Source: Balneolales bacterium
GTDB lineage: Bacteria; Bacteroidota; Rhodothermia; Balneolales; Cyclonatronaceae
Assembly (NCBI GenBank): GCA_022565805.1
Contig: JAIULZ010000024.1
Location: 1-38,595 of the forward strand
Direction: 5' to 3'
Length of the DNA stretch: 38,595 nucleotides
In this document: positions 6,140 to 15,395 of the stretch, piece after piece
How the letters are laid out: each line of letters starts with the position of its first letter
How positions within the stretch are numbered: the first letter of the stretch is position 1
Translations under genes and position numbers: made by a program
Notes under the pieces: generated by a model
The model's input: only the letters and a program-made list of their open reading frames with translations
What the model was told of the DNA's origin: nothing
Database searches by the model: none

Positions 6140-8641
6140 TTATTTCTTGGCTTTAGTACCCTGATATTCACGACCTTGCTTCAGCTGATCGCCCACTCCC
6201 CAAATGTCGTTGGCGTAGTCGGAAATAGTTCTGTCGGATGAAAACTTCCCGACCCGAGCCGTGTTATAAATGGCTTTTGTAAACCATTGATCTTTATTGC
6301 GGTACAAGGCCTCAACTTCAAGTTGTTTTTTCGCATAGGCAGGGTAATCTGCCATAACAAGAAAGTAATCGTTTGAGTCGAGCAATGAATTTGTAATCGA
6401 GTGGAAGAGTCCCGGGTTATCGGGGCTAAAGAAACCATCCTTAATCTGGTCGATCACCTTTTTAAGTTCAGGATCGGCCTGATAGTATTCCCATGACGAA
6501 TATCCGCTTCGTCTGAGTTCCTCAACTTCTTCTACCGTTAAACCGAAGATGAAAATGTTATCCTCACCAACTTCCTCAAGAATCTCTACATTGGCACCAT
6601 CGAGTGTTCCGATGGTAAGGGCGCCGTTGAGGGCAAATTTCATGTTACCGGTTCCGGATGCTTCCATTCCGGCAGTTGAAATCTGCTCCGAAAGATCTGC
6701 CGCAGGTATTAGCTGTTCTGCCAGGGTAACCGAGTAGTTATCCAGGAAGAAGCATTGCAGGCGGCCTTTCATATCGGGATCGTTGTTTATTTTATCGCCA
6801 ATACTGGTAATCAGCTTGATAAACATTTTGGCCATGGTGTAACCCGGAGCAGCTTTACCGGCAAAAATTACCGTACGAGGCTCAATTTCTACATCCGGAT
6901 TAGCTTTGATTCTGTTGTACAATGCCGCAGTGTGAAGCGCCGCCATAAGCTGACGCTTGTACTCGTGAATTCGCTTTATCTGTATATCGAATATAGCTTC
7001 AGTATTTAGCTCGTAGCCGTATTTTTTGTGTACATATGCAGCAAGGCGCTCTTTGTTTTGCTGTTTGATGGCCGCATATTTTTTGCGAAACGCAGCATTC
7101 GTAGCCAGTTTATCTAAAGATTTAAGCTTATCCAGATGTGTAATCCAGGAATCTCCAATTTCGGAAGTAATGAGCTCGGCGAGAGGCTTATTGCACTGTA
7201 GCAACCATCTCCGTGGCGTTATTCCGTTGGTTTTATTAGTGAAGCGCTCCGGATACAGCTCATAGAAATCACGAAATATCGTTTTCTTGATCAGCTCGGT
7301 GTGCAATGCAGCTACACCATTTACTTTATGTGTACCAACGATTCCCAAATTAGCCATCTGTACAGATGGCTGCTCCCCTTCACTAATAATAGACATTCTG
7401 CGAACACGGTTAACATCGTCTCCGAACGTATTATGTACTTTATCTATGAAACGCTTGTTGATTTCGTAAATAATCTGGAGGTGTCTTGGCAAAAGGTTTC
7501 GAAGTAAAGAAACAGGCCATTTTTCCAAAGCTTCAGGCAGGACCGTATGATTGGTATACGAAAGCGTTTTTACTGTAATATCCCATGATGTATCCCAGTC
7601 GAAGCCTTCTTCGTCCATTAGAATACGCATTAAATCGGGTACAGCCAGGTTCGGGTGCGTATCGTTACACTGTATGGCTACATAGGTTGGCAGTTCGCGA
7701 AGGTCGTCGTGGTATTTTTTGAATTCGCGGATAATATCCTGCAGGGTAGACGATACAAGGAAGTACTCTTGTTTAAGTCTAAGTTCCTGACCCACAAATA
7801 CCTTGTCATTTGGGTAAAGAACCCGTGAAATGTTCTCATGCAACTCGATATCTCTTACCGCATTGATATACTCACCTTGATTAAAGCTAGTTAAATCCAG
7901 CGATTTGGGCGAAGTTGCCTTCCACAGTCTAAGGTTGTTTACCACACCGTTCTGGAAACCTGGCATCGGTATATCGTTGGCCAGTGCGTAAACATGCTGC
8001 GTGTTATCCCATTTAAAGCGTAAGTGCCCTTCTTCGTCGGTATAGGGCACCGATTTTCCGTAAAACTTGACCGGGTACATAACGCTTGGTCGTGTTACCG
8101 CCCAGGGTGTTCCGAATCTGAGCCAGTCGTCGGGTCGCTCAACTTGATATCCGTTTACTATTTTTTGGTTGAAAATACCATAGTCGTACTTTATTCCATA
8201 CCCGAAGCCGGCTAATCCAAGCGTAGCCATCGAATCCAGGAAACAGGCCGCAAGCCTGCCCAAACCGCCATTGCCAAGAGCCGCGTCGTTTTCCATTTCG
8301 CGTATAGACTCGTAGTCGTATCCTATTTCTTCGCATGCTTCTCTAACCTGCTGCTCAATACCCAGGTTTAAGAGCGCATTATCAAGCAATCTTCCGATAA
8401 GAAATTCCATGGAAATGTAGTACACCTTTTTGGTTTTTTTATCGGTGTACTTTTTCTGTGTGTCGAGCCAGTTGCCATGCAGGCGATCCATAACCGAAAG
8501 AACCACGCTCTTATAGATTTCTTTCTCGGTGGCATTACTAAGGTCAGTTGCCTGCGTATACTTTAAATGATTAAGAATATCATTTTTAATGGATGCAGTA
8601 TTCATCCCTGTTTTAGGTTCAAGAACCTCTTTTTTTCCCAT
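6140..8641 (-). CDS. glgP: Glycogen/starch phosphorylase
   Basis: An 833-residue cytoplasmic enzyme that cuts alpha-1,4-glucan chains with phosphate to release glucose-1-phosphate, using pyridoxal phosphate. Length and sequence are normal for the bacterial/animal GT35 family. Clear family signatures are YYISMEFLIGRLLDNAL (about 75-90), the glycine-rich GNGGLGRLAACFLDS, TNHTVLPEALEKWP, KRIHEYKRQL, and the PLP-binding motif EASGTGNMKFALNG with Lys668 as Schiff-base lysine. The start ATG 8641 precedes a short Lys/Glu-rich leader, normal for this group. No other glycogen gene is in the window; the gene stands alone between the terminator at 6050-6090 and a 650-base intergenic region. Confidence 0.97.
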   Translation of the reverse strand: MGKKEVLEPKTGMNTASIKNDILNHLKYTQATDLSNATEKEIYKSVVLSVMDRLHGNWLDTQKKYTDKKTKKVYYISMEFLIGRLLDNALLNLGIEQQVREACEEIGYDYESIREMENDAALGNGGLGRLAACFLDSMATLGLAGFGYGIKYDYGIFNQKIVNGYQVERPDDWLRFGTPWAVTRPSVMYPVKFYGKSVPYTDEEGHLRFKWDNTQHVYALANDIPMPGFQNGVVNNLRLWKATSPKSLDLTSFNQGEYINAVRDIELHENISRVLYPNDKVFVGQELRLKQEYFLVSSTLQDIIREFKKYHDDLRELPTYVAIQCNDTHPNLAVPDLMRILMDEEGFDWDTSWDITVKTLSYTNHTVLPEALEKWPVSLLRNLLPRHLQIIYEINKRFIDKVHNTFGDDVNRVRRMSIISEGEQPSVQMANLGIVGTHKVNGVAALHTELIKKTIFRDFYELYPERFTNKTNGITPRRWLLQCNKPLAELITSEIGDSWITHLDKLKSLDKLATNAAFRKKYAAIKQQNKERLAAYVHKKYGYELNTEAIFDIQIKRIHEYKRQLMAALHTAALYNRIKANPDVEIEPRTVIFAGKAAPGYTMAKMFIKLITSIGDKINNDPDMKGRLQCFFLDNYSVTLAEQLIPAADLSEQISTAGMEASGTGNMKFALNGALTIGTLDGANVEILEEVGEDNIFIFGLTVEEVEELRRSGYSSWEYYQADPELKKVIDQIKDGFFSPDNPGLFHSITNSLLDSNDYFLVMADYPAYAKKQLEVEALYRNKDQWFTKAIYNTARVGKFSSDRTISDYANDIWGVGDQLKQGREYQGTKAKK

Positions 8642-9293
8642 ATCTGAGTTTCGTTAAATGATCAATAAGCTCTTTAAAGGCAGAGCGGATTGTGAAATGG
8701 CCTTTTACCGGAATGAACATCAACAGCTACGAATCCCACAGCGGTTTTCCCGGTATGCGGACTGAAAATATAATATTGTGATGTGTTCATTTTTGAATCT
8801 GAAATCGAGAGTATGAGGCAACATAAGTGTTTACAGATGCCTTAAGCTGCTCTAACTTTCTTTGTTTTGTGCTGTAAACTAACCGCCTTGTATTACAGCT
8901 GTGTATTTGTGTTTTAATCAGAACGCTTTTTTCATCTTCAGTTTGCTGTGCAATTAAGTGAGCACAGTTTCTGTAAGGCATTAAAAAGCTTTCTCATAGC
9001 TTTATAGATAAATATTTCAAGCCGGGAGAACGTAATCCGGCATCATGTTTATACTACTCTGTGACAGATAATATTATAGCAAATAGACTTCCAAAATTGC
9101 AAATCTGTCAAATTTACACGCATAAGTGGATATATAGCAAAATTAATAAAATATTTAAAGAAGGCTTTGTAAAAGCACTCTTTTGTCTGTCTTCTGCCTT
9201 GTAAACCCCATGTTTCGGGGTTCCGGCTTTGCATCCTAATAAGATAGAAGGTTATTTAAAGCCTTCAAATAAACGTACAAGATAAGAAAAATC
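8642..9293. other. Intergenic region with hairpin repeat, 652 bases
   Basis: This region separates the glgP start from the ispE end. Apart from the repeat copy at 9158-9235 I see no gene. Two minus-strand open frames of about 60 codons (8787-8981 and 9049-9234) lack family resemblance and one runs through the repeat, so they are not called. GAAGG (9247-9251) and CCTTC (9262-9266) form a small stem just past ispE; it may weakly terminate ispE but has no good T-run. The glgP promoter should lie within 8642 to about 8850. Confidence 0.5.
9158..9235 (-). repeat. Dispersed two-hairpin repeat, copy B (diverged)
   Basis: On the plus strand it begins AAGAAGGCTTTG like copy C at 38468 and retains the TTTTG/CAAAA inner stem with a short loop. 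It then carries a second hairpin AACCCC (9204-9209) / GGGGTT (9217-9222) followed by TCCGGCTTTGC. Copy C has the same order: first hairpin, second hairpin with a CCCC/GGGG core, then TCCGG. Base identity is lower than between A and C but the two-hairpin layout is kept, suggesting selection for, or mobility of, the folded form. Confidence 0.7.
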
Positions 9294-10166
9294 TTAACCT
9301 TTAAGATAAACGTTGTGTTGCGGTGTAAAGCCGGGTGGTGTAAAACTACAGCTGTATTTTAGCTGTACCAAATAATCGTAGGCTTGTCTTGCGGTAATTT
9401 CGTGTTCGAAAATTCCGTATACCGCACTGCCGCTACCGCTCATACTTGCATACAAAGCGCCCATATCCATAAACTGATCTTTCAAGTTACCCACCTGTGG
9501 ATATTTCCGGATAACGGGGGGTTCAAGGTCGTTTCTTAGCAGGTAATTCCATTCATCCGGGTTGTATTCAGTAAGTATATCGAGTAAAGATTCTTCCGGC
9601 GGACCCATGGGTTCGCAGCTCATATATGCTTCCTGAGTGCTGCTGTGTATGCCTGGCCATGCTGAAACAATAAAATAGTCGGGTTGTATATCTGCAAACG
9701 TAAGTTCTGTGCCGGTTCCACTGCCAATAGCGGTTTGTGCACGGATAAAAACAGGGACGTCTGCTCCGAGTCCGGCTCCGAGTTCACAAAGGTCTTTTAG
9801 GGGGATATTCATGTTGTAGATCCTGTTTAAGAGCCTCAGCATTACTGCCGCATTGCTGCTACCCCCTCCAAGACCGGCGCCTGCAGGTATTTGTTTATTC
9901 AGGCGGATCTCAAAAAAACCTGTCGTGTTATACCGTGCATGAAATGCCCGTATAGCTTTAACAATCAGGTTGTCTTTGCCGGTGGGAACATCCGGGTCGT
10001 TGCAGTTAATTCGGGTAGCATCAGACCTTTGCACTTCAATAGTATCAGATAAACGAATGAACGCAAAGCCGGTTTCTATATCATGATAACCATTAGGTAG
10101 CCTCTCTTTTACAAACAGCCCAAGATTTATTTTGGCATAACTGTCTGCGATAAACCATTCGCTCAT
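9294..10166 (-). CDS. ispE: 4-diphosphocytidyl-2-C-methyl-D-erythritol kinase
   Basis: A 290-residue GHMP-family kinase that phosphorylates CDP-methylerythritol with ATP in the non-mevalonate (MEP) isoprenoid pathway. The N-terminal AKINLGLFV motif carries the conserved catalytic-site Lys12. The glycine-rich ATP loop PAGAGLGGGSSNAA spans 94-107, and GADVPVF supplies the likely catalytic Asp136. A late SGSGSAVYGIF segment is the third GHMP motif. Length is typical. It lies 37 bases downstream of the tRNA nucleotidyltransferase gene on the same strand and is probably co-transcribed with it. Confidence 0.96.
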   Translation of the reverse strand: MSEWFIADSYAKINLGLFVKERLPNGYHDIETGFAFIRLSDTIEVQRSDATRINCNDPDVPTGKDNLIVKAIRAFHARYNTTGFFEIRLNKQIPAGAGLGGGSSNAAVMLRLLNRIYNMNIPLKDLCELGAGLGADVPVFIRAQTAIGSGTGTELTFADIQPDYFIVSAWPGIHSSTQEAYMSCEPMGPPEESLLDILTEYNPDEWNYLLRNDLEPPVIRKYPQVGNLKDQFMDMGALYASMSGSGSAVYGIFEHEITARQAYDYLVQLKYSCSFTPPGFTPQHNVYLKG

Positions 10167-10203
10167 AGCTTGTAACTTTAAATGTGATTACTGTCTCTTA
10201 CTA

Positions 10204-11616
10204 TCAGACCGTAGAACCTTTATGTAGCTTATACATAAAAGTTAGTGCTGCTTCGCGTTCATTGGGGATTTCGCCATCAAGAATTGCATTTTGGATTGCA
10301 TTTTTAATTTTACCGACTTCCGGCCCCGGCTTGAGATCGAGTAGCTGCATGATTTCCAGACCATCTATTGGAGGCTGAAAGTTTCGCACATGATCTTTTT
10401 CTTCCACTTCTTTGATCATTTCTTCCACACGGTCGAAATTGGCAAGAAACCTGGCAACTTTGCGATCGTTTTTACTGGTAATATCTGCTCTGCACAGCAT
10501 CATGAGATCGTCTATATCGTCTCCGGCTTCAAAAATAAGCCTTCGCACAGCGCTGTCGGTAACTTCTTCATTAGCTAGTGCTATTGGCCGCAAATGGAGA
10601 CGAACAAGCTTGCATACGTATTTCATACGCGCATCTAAGGGCAGCCCAAGCTTTCGGAATATCTTTTTGGTCATTCCTGCCCCAATAGCATCATGACCAT
10701 GAAACGTCCAGCCATGAACTGGCGAAAACTTTTGTGTGGCCGGCTTGGCGATGTCGTGCATAATGGCAGCCCAGCGAAGCCACAGATCGTTTGTGTGTTC
10801 AGAAATATTGTCGAGAACCTGAAGCGTATGCCAAAAATTATCTTTATGACGTATGCCATTTATTTCCTTAACGCCATGCAGTTTAACCATTTCCGGAAAG
10901 AACTGTTGCAAAAGCCCCGTCTTGAAAAGCAGACTAAACCCAACCGAAGGTACAGGGGAAAGCACTATTTTATTTAATTCGTCCAGAATTCGTTCTTCAG
11001 ATATGATTGAGAGACGCTCTGCCATTTTGCACATTGCATTATACGAACGGTCTTCAATCATAAAACCAAGCTGAGATGCAAAACGGGCGGCGCGCATCAT
11101 GCGCAGCGGATCGTCGTCGAAAGTTTTTTCTGGATCCTGAGGCGTGCGCAGCATACTTTTGTCCAAATCGTTAAGCCCATCAAACGGGTCGATAAGCTCC
11201 AGATAATTTTCCTCATTAAGGGACCACGACATAGCGTTAATTGTAAAATCTCTGCGCAGTTGGTCATCTTCGAGTGTACCATCTTCTACCACCGGATTTC
11301 GCGACTCCCGTGAGTAACTTTCGCGTCTTGCCCCTACAAACTCAAGGTCGAAGTTCTCGTGTCGTATGTGAGCGGTACCAAAGCTTTTAAAGGTGGTAAC
11401 CTTACAATTTTTGAGAATGGAGGCCACTTCTTTGGCAAGGGTAATTCCGGAGCCGATCGTTACAAAGTCGATATCGGTTTCCCGCTGATCTTGTTTCCTG
11501 TTTAAATAGTAATCTCTTACAAAGCCGCCAACAACATATACAGGTTGTCCACAGCGCTTTCCGGCCTTAGAAATAACCTTGAAAATGTTTGTTTGACTCT
11601 GATTAAGCTCTGGCAA
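10204..11616 (-). CDS. cca: CCA-adding-type tRNA nucleotidyltransferase with HD domain
   Basis: A 470-residue class II nucleotidyltransferase that should build or repair the 3' CCA end of tRNA, or act as an A-adding or poly(A) polymerase relative. The catalytic head shows VYVVGGFVRD (26-35) and the metal-binding carboxylates TDID (Asp48, Asp50). RRDFTINAMSW and DPLRMMRAARFASQLGF are the family's further signatures. A C-terminal HD phosphohydrolase-type domain contains MHDIAKP (His287, Asp288). The start is TTG at 11616. No ATG or GTG lies between it and the upstream in-frame stop, and the GGFVRD motif sits at the normal distance, so TTG is the best choice. It is followed 37 bases later by ispE. 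Whether it adds CC, A or CCA cannot be told by eye. Confidence 0.93.
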   Translation of the reverse strand: MPELNQSQTNIFKVISKAGKRCGQPVYVVGGFVRDYYLNRKQDQRETDIDFVTIGSGITLAKEVASILKNCKVTTFKSFGTAHIRHENFDLEFVGARRESYSRESRNPVVEDGTLEDDQLRRDFTINAMSWSLNEENYLELIDPFDGLNDLDKSMLRTPQDPEKTFDDDPLRMMRAARFASQLGFMIEDRSYNAMCKMAERLSIISEERILDELNKIVLSPVPSVGFSLLFKTGLLQQFFPEMVKLHGVKEINGIRHKDNFWHTLQVLDNISEHTNDLWLRWAAIMHDIAKPATQKFSPVHGWTFHGHDAIGAGMTKKIFRKLGLPLDARMKYVCKLVRLHLRPIALANEEVTDSAVRRLIFEAGDDIDDLMMLCRADITSKNDRKVARFLANFDRVEEMIKEVEEKDHVRNFQPPIDGLEIMQLLDLKPGPEVGKIKNAIQNAILDGEIPNEREAALTFMYKLHKGSTV

Positions 11617-11723
11617 AACGGGAATAATTCGTTCGGTTTTTGGTCTGCCTATGTTGTTTGCGGGCTAAAGGAGGATTTACCAATTCTATTAGCCGCGCTA
11701 ATTTATCGAAATATGAACTTTAA

Positions 11724-11772
11724 GCATAATCATTTAACGCATTCACGATAAGAATCCGTTAAATGATTATGC
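11724..11772. repeat. Perfect 16-bp inverted repeat (long hairpin)
   Basis: GCATAATCATTTAACG (11724-11739) and its exact complement (11757-11772) flank 17 bases. Inside, ATTC (11741-11744) can pair with GAAT (11752-11755), giving about 20 pairs with one mismatch. It lies 83 bases past the M23 gene stop and about 110 bases before the cca start, both on the minus strand. Read that way it is followed by TTAAAG, not a T-run, so it is not a standard intrinsic terminator. Possible roles are an RNA-processing or stability hairpin, an operator, or a remnant repeat. Confidence 0.8.
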
Positions 11773-11854
11773 ATTCTACGAAAAAAAGAAAAAATTTATT
11801 AGTTGTGCCCGGCAGTTGGCTAGCACATTGGGCGCAATCTAGTATAACTGCTTA

Positions 11855-13201
11855 TTATTGCAGAAATACAGAGGGTATTTGAAGCGTAAAATGATTCTCT
11901 ATTTCGCTTTCTGCAAGAATTAATGCGGGTTTAGTTTTGTGATCTTCAGGAAAGAGCTGAGCCAGAAGGCTATTTTTTTCATGCTCAAAAGCAAAAAGGT
12001 ATTTACTTTCAATTGGTTCAGATGGCGGCATTTCCACTCTTAATGGGTCTACCGGCTGACCATTTTGCCAAAATCTGAAGCAAAGGTGCGGGCCGGTAGC
12101 AAGTCCGGTTTGGCCTACATAGCCAATAATATCGCCCTGCCGCACAGTAGCGCCGCGATTCATGCCGGGTCGAATTCTAGACATGTGCAGATAACCAGTT
12201 TCATAAACGCTATTATGACGAATGCGAATATAATTGCCATTATTTCTATCGAATGCAGAATGTGTTATAACCCCGTCGCCAACAGCACGAATGGGTGTTC
12301 CGGTTGGTGCTGCATAATCTGTACCATGATGTGGCATATTACGACCAAGAACCGGGTGAAATCGTCTGTTAGTAAATCTTGAGCTTATGCGGGAGTAGTC
12401 GAGAGGCGCGCGCAGAAAGGCTTTTTGCAGCGAGTTGCCATGTGCATCAAAATAATTTCCGCGACCGTCGCTTTGTTCAAAATAAAATCCATAAAACTCA
12501 CTATTGCGGTGTTTGAGATAGGCAGCCTTAATTTTGCCAATTCCAACCGTGTTGCCATCAATAAGGCGTTGTTCATAGACTACCGCAAACCGGTCTCCAC
12601 GCTGTATTCCATAAAAATCTACCTGCCAGGCAAACACATTTGCCAGCGCACTTACCAAAGCCGGGCTACCACCTTGTTCCATAATTGAAACATACAATGA
12701 GCCATTAATATCTCCTTCAATTCGTTTTACTTCGATTGTTTCCTCGCGGAAATTTTCTTCAATTACAGGGGACTCGCCCGTTAGATCAAATACAATGTAG
12801 CTTCGGTTGTTAGGGCTGTATACAAAAAAGTCGAGAGCGTTTGTTTGCGGATTTTCATAGAATCGAATATTCCGGCCCGAATTAATGCGGCGAACATTAA
12901 AGACAGAACGATCTGCTGCAATTTGATGAATTGTGGCAGCGGTAACTCCGAAGGGAGAAAGAATCATAGATAAATTTTCGCCGTTTCGTACTCTCCTCTC
13001 AGTTATAGTGTATGTCTCGCCAGGTAAACCAAATTCGTCTGTTTCAGGCTCAAATACATCAGAAACCAGCTCTGCATATTCTGAACCGGTTGACTCGGAA
13101 GTTTCTTTTTCGGATTGGCTTAAGCATGCTGAGAGAAACATCAAACCCGTAATATAAAATGAAATGATGAGGGTAGATGAAGGCAACCTTTTAAAGGGCA
13201 T
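11855..13201 (-). CDS. M23-family peptidoglycan endopeptidase, lipoprotein
   Basis: About 448 residues with a lipoprotein signal: MPFKRLPSS, a hydrophobic core, then LSAC with Cys26 as the lipidation site. The frame opens at 13237, but ATG 13201 gives a compact signal peptide and is preferred. Residues about 50-130 resemble an OapA/LysM-like region (RRVRNGENLSMILSPFG) that may bind peptidoglycan. The C-terminal M23 domain shows HHGTDY (His291, Asp295, metal ligands), GYLHMSRI and GPHLCFRFW. It should cut peptide cross-links in the cell wall. The usual H-x-H is H-x-C here (His372, Cys374); I recall the same HLCFRFW or HVCFRFW form in many Bacteroidota homologues, so this is probably functional. 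It stands alone on the minus strand, divergent from the RND genes. Confidence 0.9.
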   Translation of the reverse strand: MPFKRLPSSTLIISFYITGLMFLSACLSQSEKETSESTGSEYAELVSDVFEPETDEFGLPGETYTITERRVRNGENLSMILSPFGVTAATIHQIAADRSVFNVRRINSGRNIRFYENPQTNALDFFVYSPNNRSYIVFDLTGESPVIEENFREETIEVKRIEGDINGSLYVSIMEQGGSPALVSALANVFAWQVDFYGIQRGDRFAVVYEQRLIDGNTVGIGKIKAAYLKHRNSEFYGFYFEQSDGRGNYFDAHGNSLQKAFLRAPLDYSRISSRFTNRRFHPVLGRNMPHHGTDYAAPTGTPIRAVGDGVITHSAFDRNNGNYIRIRHNSVYETGYLHMSRIRPGMNRGATVRQGDIIGYVGQTGLATGPHLCFRFWQNGQPVDPLRVEMPPSEPIESKYLFAFEHEKNSLLAQLFPEDHKTKPALILAESEIENHFTLQIPSVFLQ

Positions 13202-13237
13202 ATAGGATAGTATACGTGTTGGCTTTTTGCAGAGCAT

Positions 13238-14002
13238 TAATAGTAAGAGCCGCGTGAAAGTGATGAACGGAGCTATTACTTTTAAATAATCGGCAAAAGT
13301 AGTGGATTGTGTAGTTTATTTTGTTGTGTAATGCTTGCTGGGAAAAAACGAAGCGATTTGCTTTTTTGCTTAAAGCGATAGGATAAACATATTTGATAAA
13401 GCCTTAATTCAATTATAAGTCATAAAGACGAGACCGTAGCGTGCATCACTAGAAGCTATGCTAAATTTTATATTAAATCAACGGAATAGGCAGTAATAAG
13501 GCGACTGCCTTGCATTTAGTTTAACGACGGCACTTTTAAAACGTTTGGGTTCGTAGACGTTTGACCGGAATTGTAAAATTATGATGATAAACTGCCTGGC
13601 AGAAAAAAGAGTGGTTTTTGAGGACTAAATAGCTGAAACAAACGCAGATAATGGGGTAAAGCGCTTAAATCAGTCGGTAATTCTTTTAGCCGTATGCCTT
13701 CTAAATCGATAAGGTAGCATGCTAATTAATTGGTAGAGCTGGCATAGGTGTTTTTGTTTAATAGTTCATTTAAAATGTTTTACAGCAAGAATCAAACGAT
13801 TTGTTAAGATTACCCTATTGTATGGTTAGATGTTGCAACACATATTTTGGCTCTTTGCAGGAATAAACATTGTTCCTACAAACCGGGGTAGCTTGCTTTA
13901 ATGCATCTTCGGCATTACGTGTAGAAACTATATGCAAAGCATACTTTATAGGATTCACAGAAAAACCAATAAATCTATAAAATTTTAATTACGATTAAAT
14001 TA
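13238..14002. other. Divergent intergenic region, 765 bases
   Basis: No gene is visible between the M23 gene and the efflux operon. Notable pieces: a hairpin GGCAGT (13489-13494) / ACTGCC (13504-13509); an 11-base palindrome CTGCCTGGCAG (13592-13602); and, directly after it, the 14-mer AAAAGAGTGGTTTT (13605-13618), identical to the core of repeat copy A, so this may be a decayed repeat copy. Closer to the efflux genes lie the perfect palindrome TGTTGCAACA (13831-13840) and the inverted repeat AGGAA/TTCCT (13859-13877). Either could be a repressor site, but no regulator gene is adjacent. Confidence 0.4.
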
Positions 14003-15298
14003 GTGAACAACTCACGGCATTATATTTACCAATTAGCAACTTTTGTATTTGCCTTTTTGCTTATATCATCTTGCTCGGGAGACGAAGAAGAAAGTGGCGG
14101 AAGAGGACAAGGTTTTATTCCTACGGTCGAAGTTATTGAAACCGTAATGGGGGGCTTACCACTTGAGGAAAGGCTCACCGGAACGGTAAGGGCTCGCAAT
14201 CAAACCGGCATTTATCCTGAAATTACTTCTGTAGTTACAGAAATATTGGTAAATAGCGGCGATCCTGTAGTAGAGGGGCAACCATTGGTAAAGCTGAGAG
14301 ACCGCGAATCTCAGGAGAGACTAAGGCAGGCCGAATCGGGCTTACAGATTGCCCGTGCACAGGTGCGTCAGGCTGAAGCAAATGTAGACCGGCTACAGTC
14401 GCGCCTGGGTCGTGTGCAGACTCTTAGCGTACGAAATCTTGAGAGTCAGCTTGAGCTAGAGCAGCTGGAAGCCGAAGTAGAGAGTGCAAGAGCTGCTTTA
14501 TCGCTTGCAGAAGCACAGAAAGAGCAGGCTTCTTCTATTGTGGAGGAGAGGAAAAATGAGCTGGGCTTCACCACCATTAAAGCTACAACCGACGGTTTTG
14601 TGGGCAATCGAAGTGTAGAGCTGGGGCAGCAGGTTAATCCTTCTATGCGGATTTTTGAAATTGGAGATACCCGCCGAATGACGATCAGAATTTCGCTTAC
14701 CGAGAGAATGCTGGCCTATATCGCAACCGGGCAAACGGTAAATATTACCTCAGATGCATTTGGTGGCGAAGTAATACAGACTACCTTAACCCGAATTTCA
14801 CCCTTTTTAAACCCGGTTACAAATGCAGCCGATGCAGAAATCGAGTTGGATAATCCCGATGGCCTGCTTCGCTCGGGTATGTTCGTAACGGTAGATATTC
14901 TTTACGGCGAAAGTGATCAGGCTGTACTTGTGCCAAACAATGCGCTTTTTAATAATCCCAACGATGGCAGGAGAGGGGTATATGTAGCCGATCATTCTGC
15001 TTTATCAGAAACGGGGCAGCTGGAGCGTGGCTCTATCATAGGTCCGGTACCGATATCTTTTGTGCCGGTTCAGGTAGTGGCACAGGGACGACAAGTTTCC
15101 GGAATTCGCGGTATTGAAAATGGCGATATGGTGGTTACTATAGGCCACAATCTGATAGCGGCCGGTCGCGATCAATCCCGCATTCGAATTATAGAATGGG
15201 ATAGAATTCTTGAGCTTCAACAGTTGCAAAACCGTGATATACTGGAGCTCATTCGCAGAAAACTTGCGGAGCGTAATCACCAGAATGAAGAGGTCTGA
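14003..15298 (+). CDS. RND efflux periplasmic adaptor (membrane fusion protein), lipoprotein
   Basis: A 431-residue adaptor that links an inner-membrane RND pump to an outer-membrane channel. The start is GTG 14003, giving a lipoprotein signal with LISSC (Cys24). A lipoyl half (SVVTEILVNSGDPVVEGQPLVKL, about 72-95) is followed by a long alpha-helical hairpin rich in heptads (about 97-185), then the second lipoyl half (FTTIKATTDGFVGNRSVELGQQVNP). The beta-barrel and membrane-proximal domains (DTRRMTIRISLTERML onward) complete the HlyD/AcrA-type order. It precedes the pump gene by 97 bases. The outer-membrane TolC-type partner is not in the window. Confidence 0.93.
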   Translation: MNNSRHYIYQLATFVFAFLLISSCSGDEEESGGRGQGFIPTVEVIETVMGGLPLEERLTGTVRARNQTGIYPEITSVVTEILVNSGDPVVEGQPLVKLRDRESQERLRQAESGLQIARAQVRQAEANVDRLQSRLGRVQTLSVRNLESQLELEQLEAEVESARAALSLAEAQKEQASSIVEERKNELGFTTIKATTDGFVGNRSVELGQQVNPSMRIFEIGDTRRMTIRISLTERMLAYIATGQTVNITSDAFGGEVIQTTLTRISPFLNPVTNAADAEIELDNPDGLLRSGMFVTVDILYGESDQAVLVPNNALFNNPNDGRRGVYVADHSALSETGQLERGSIIGPVPISFVPVQVVAQGRQVSGIRGIENGDMVVTIGHNLIAAGRDQSRIRIIEWDRILELQQLQNRDILELIRRKLAERNHQNEEV

Positions 15299-15395
15299 AA
15301 CCGAAAGTGACCATCATTTTCCTGTATGTTACAGCAGTAAGGTTTAATACAGGTCAGCACTATTTTAAAATCAACAGCTATATCAACAACGTCTT

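Noticed and set aside
8787-8981. 64-codon minus-strand frame upstream of glgP
   Set aside because: No signal, motif or good ribosome site; length is within chance expectation for this base composition.
9049-9234. 61-codon minus-strand frame near ispE
   Set aside because: It runs through the hairpin repeat, so its sequence is explained by the repeat rather than by coding.
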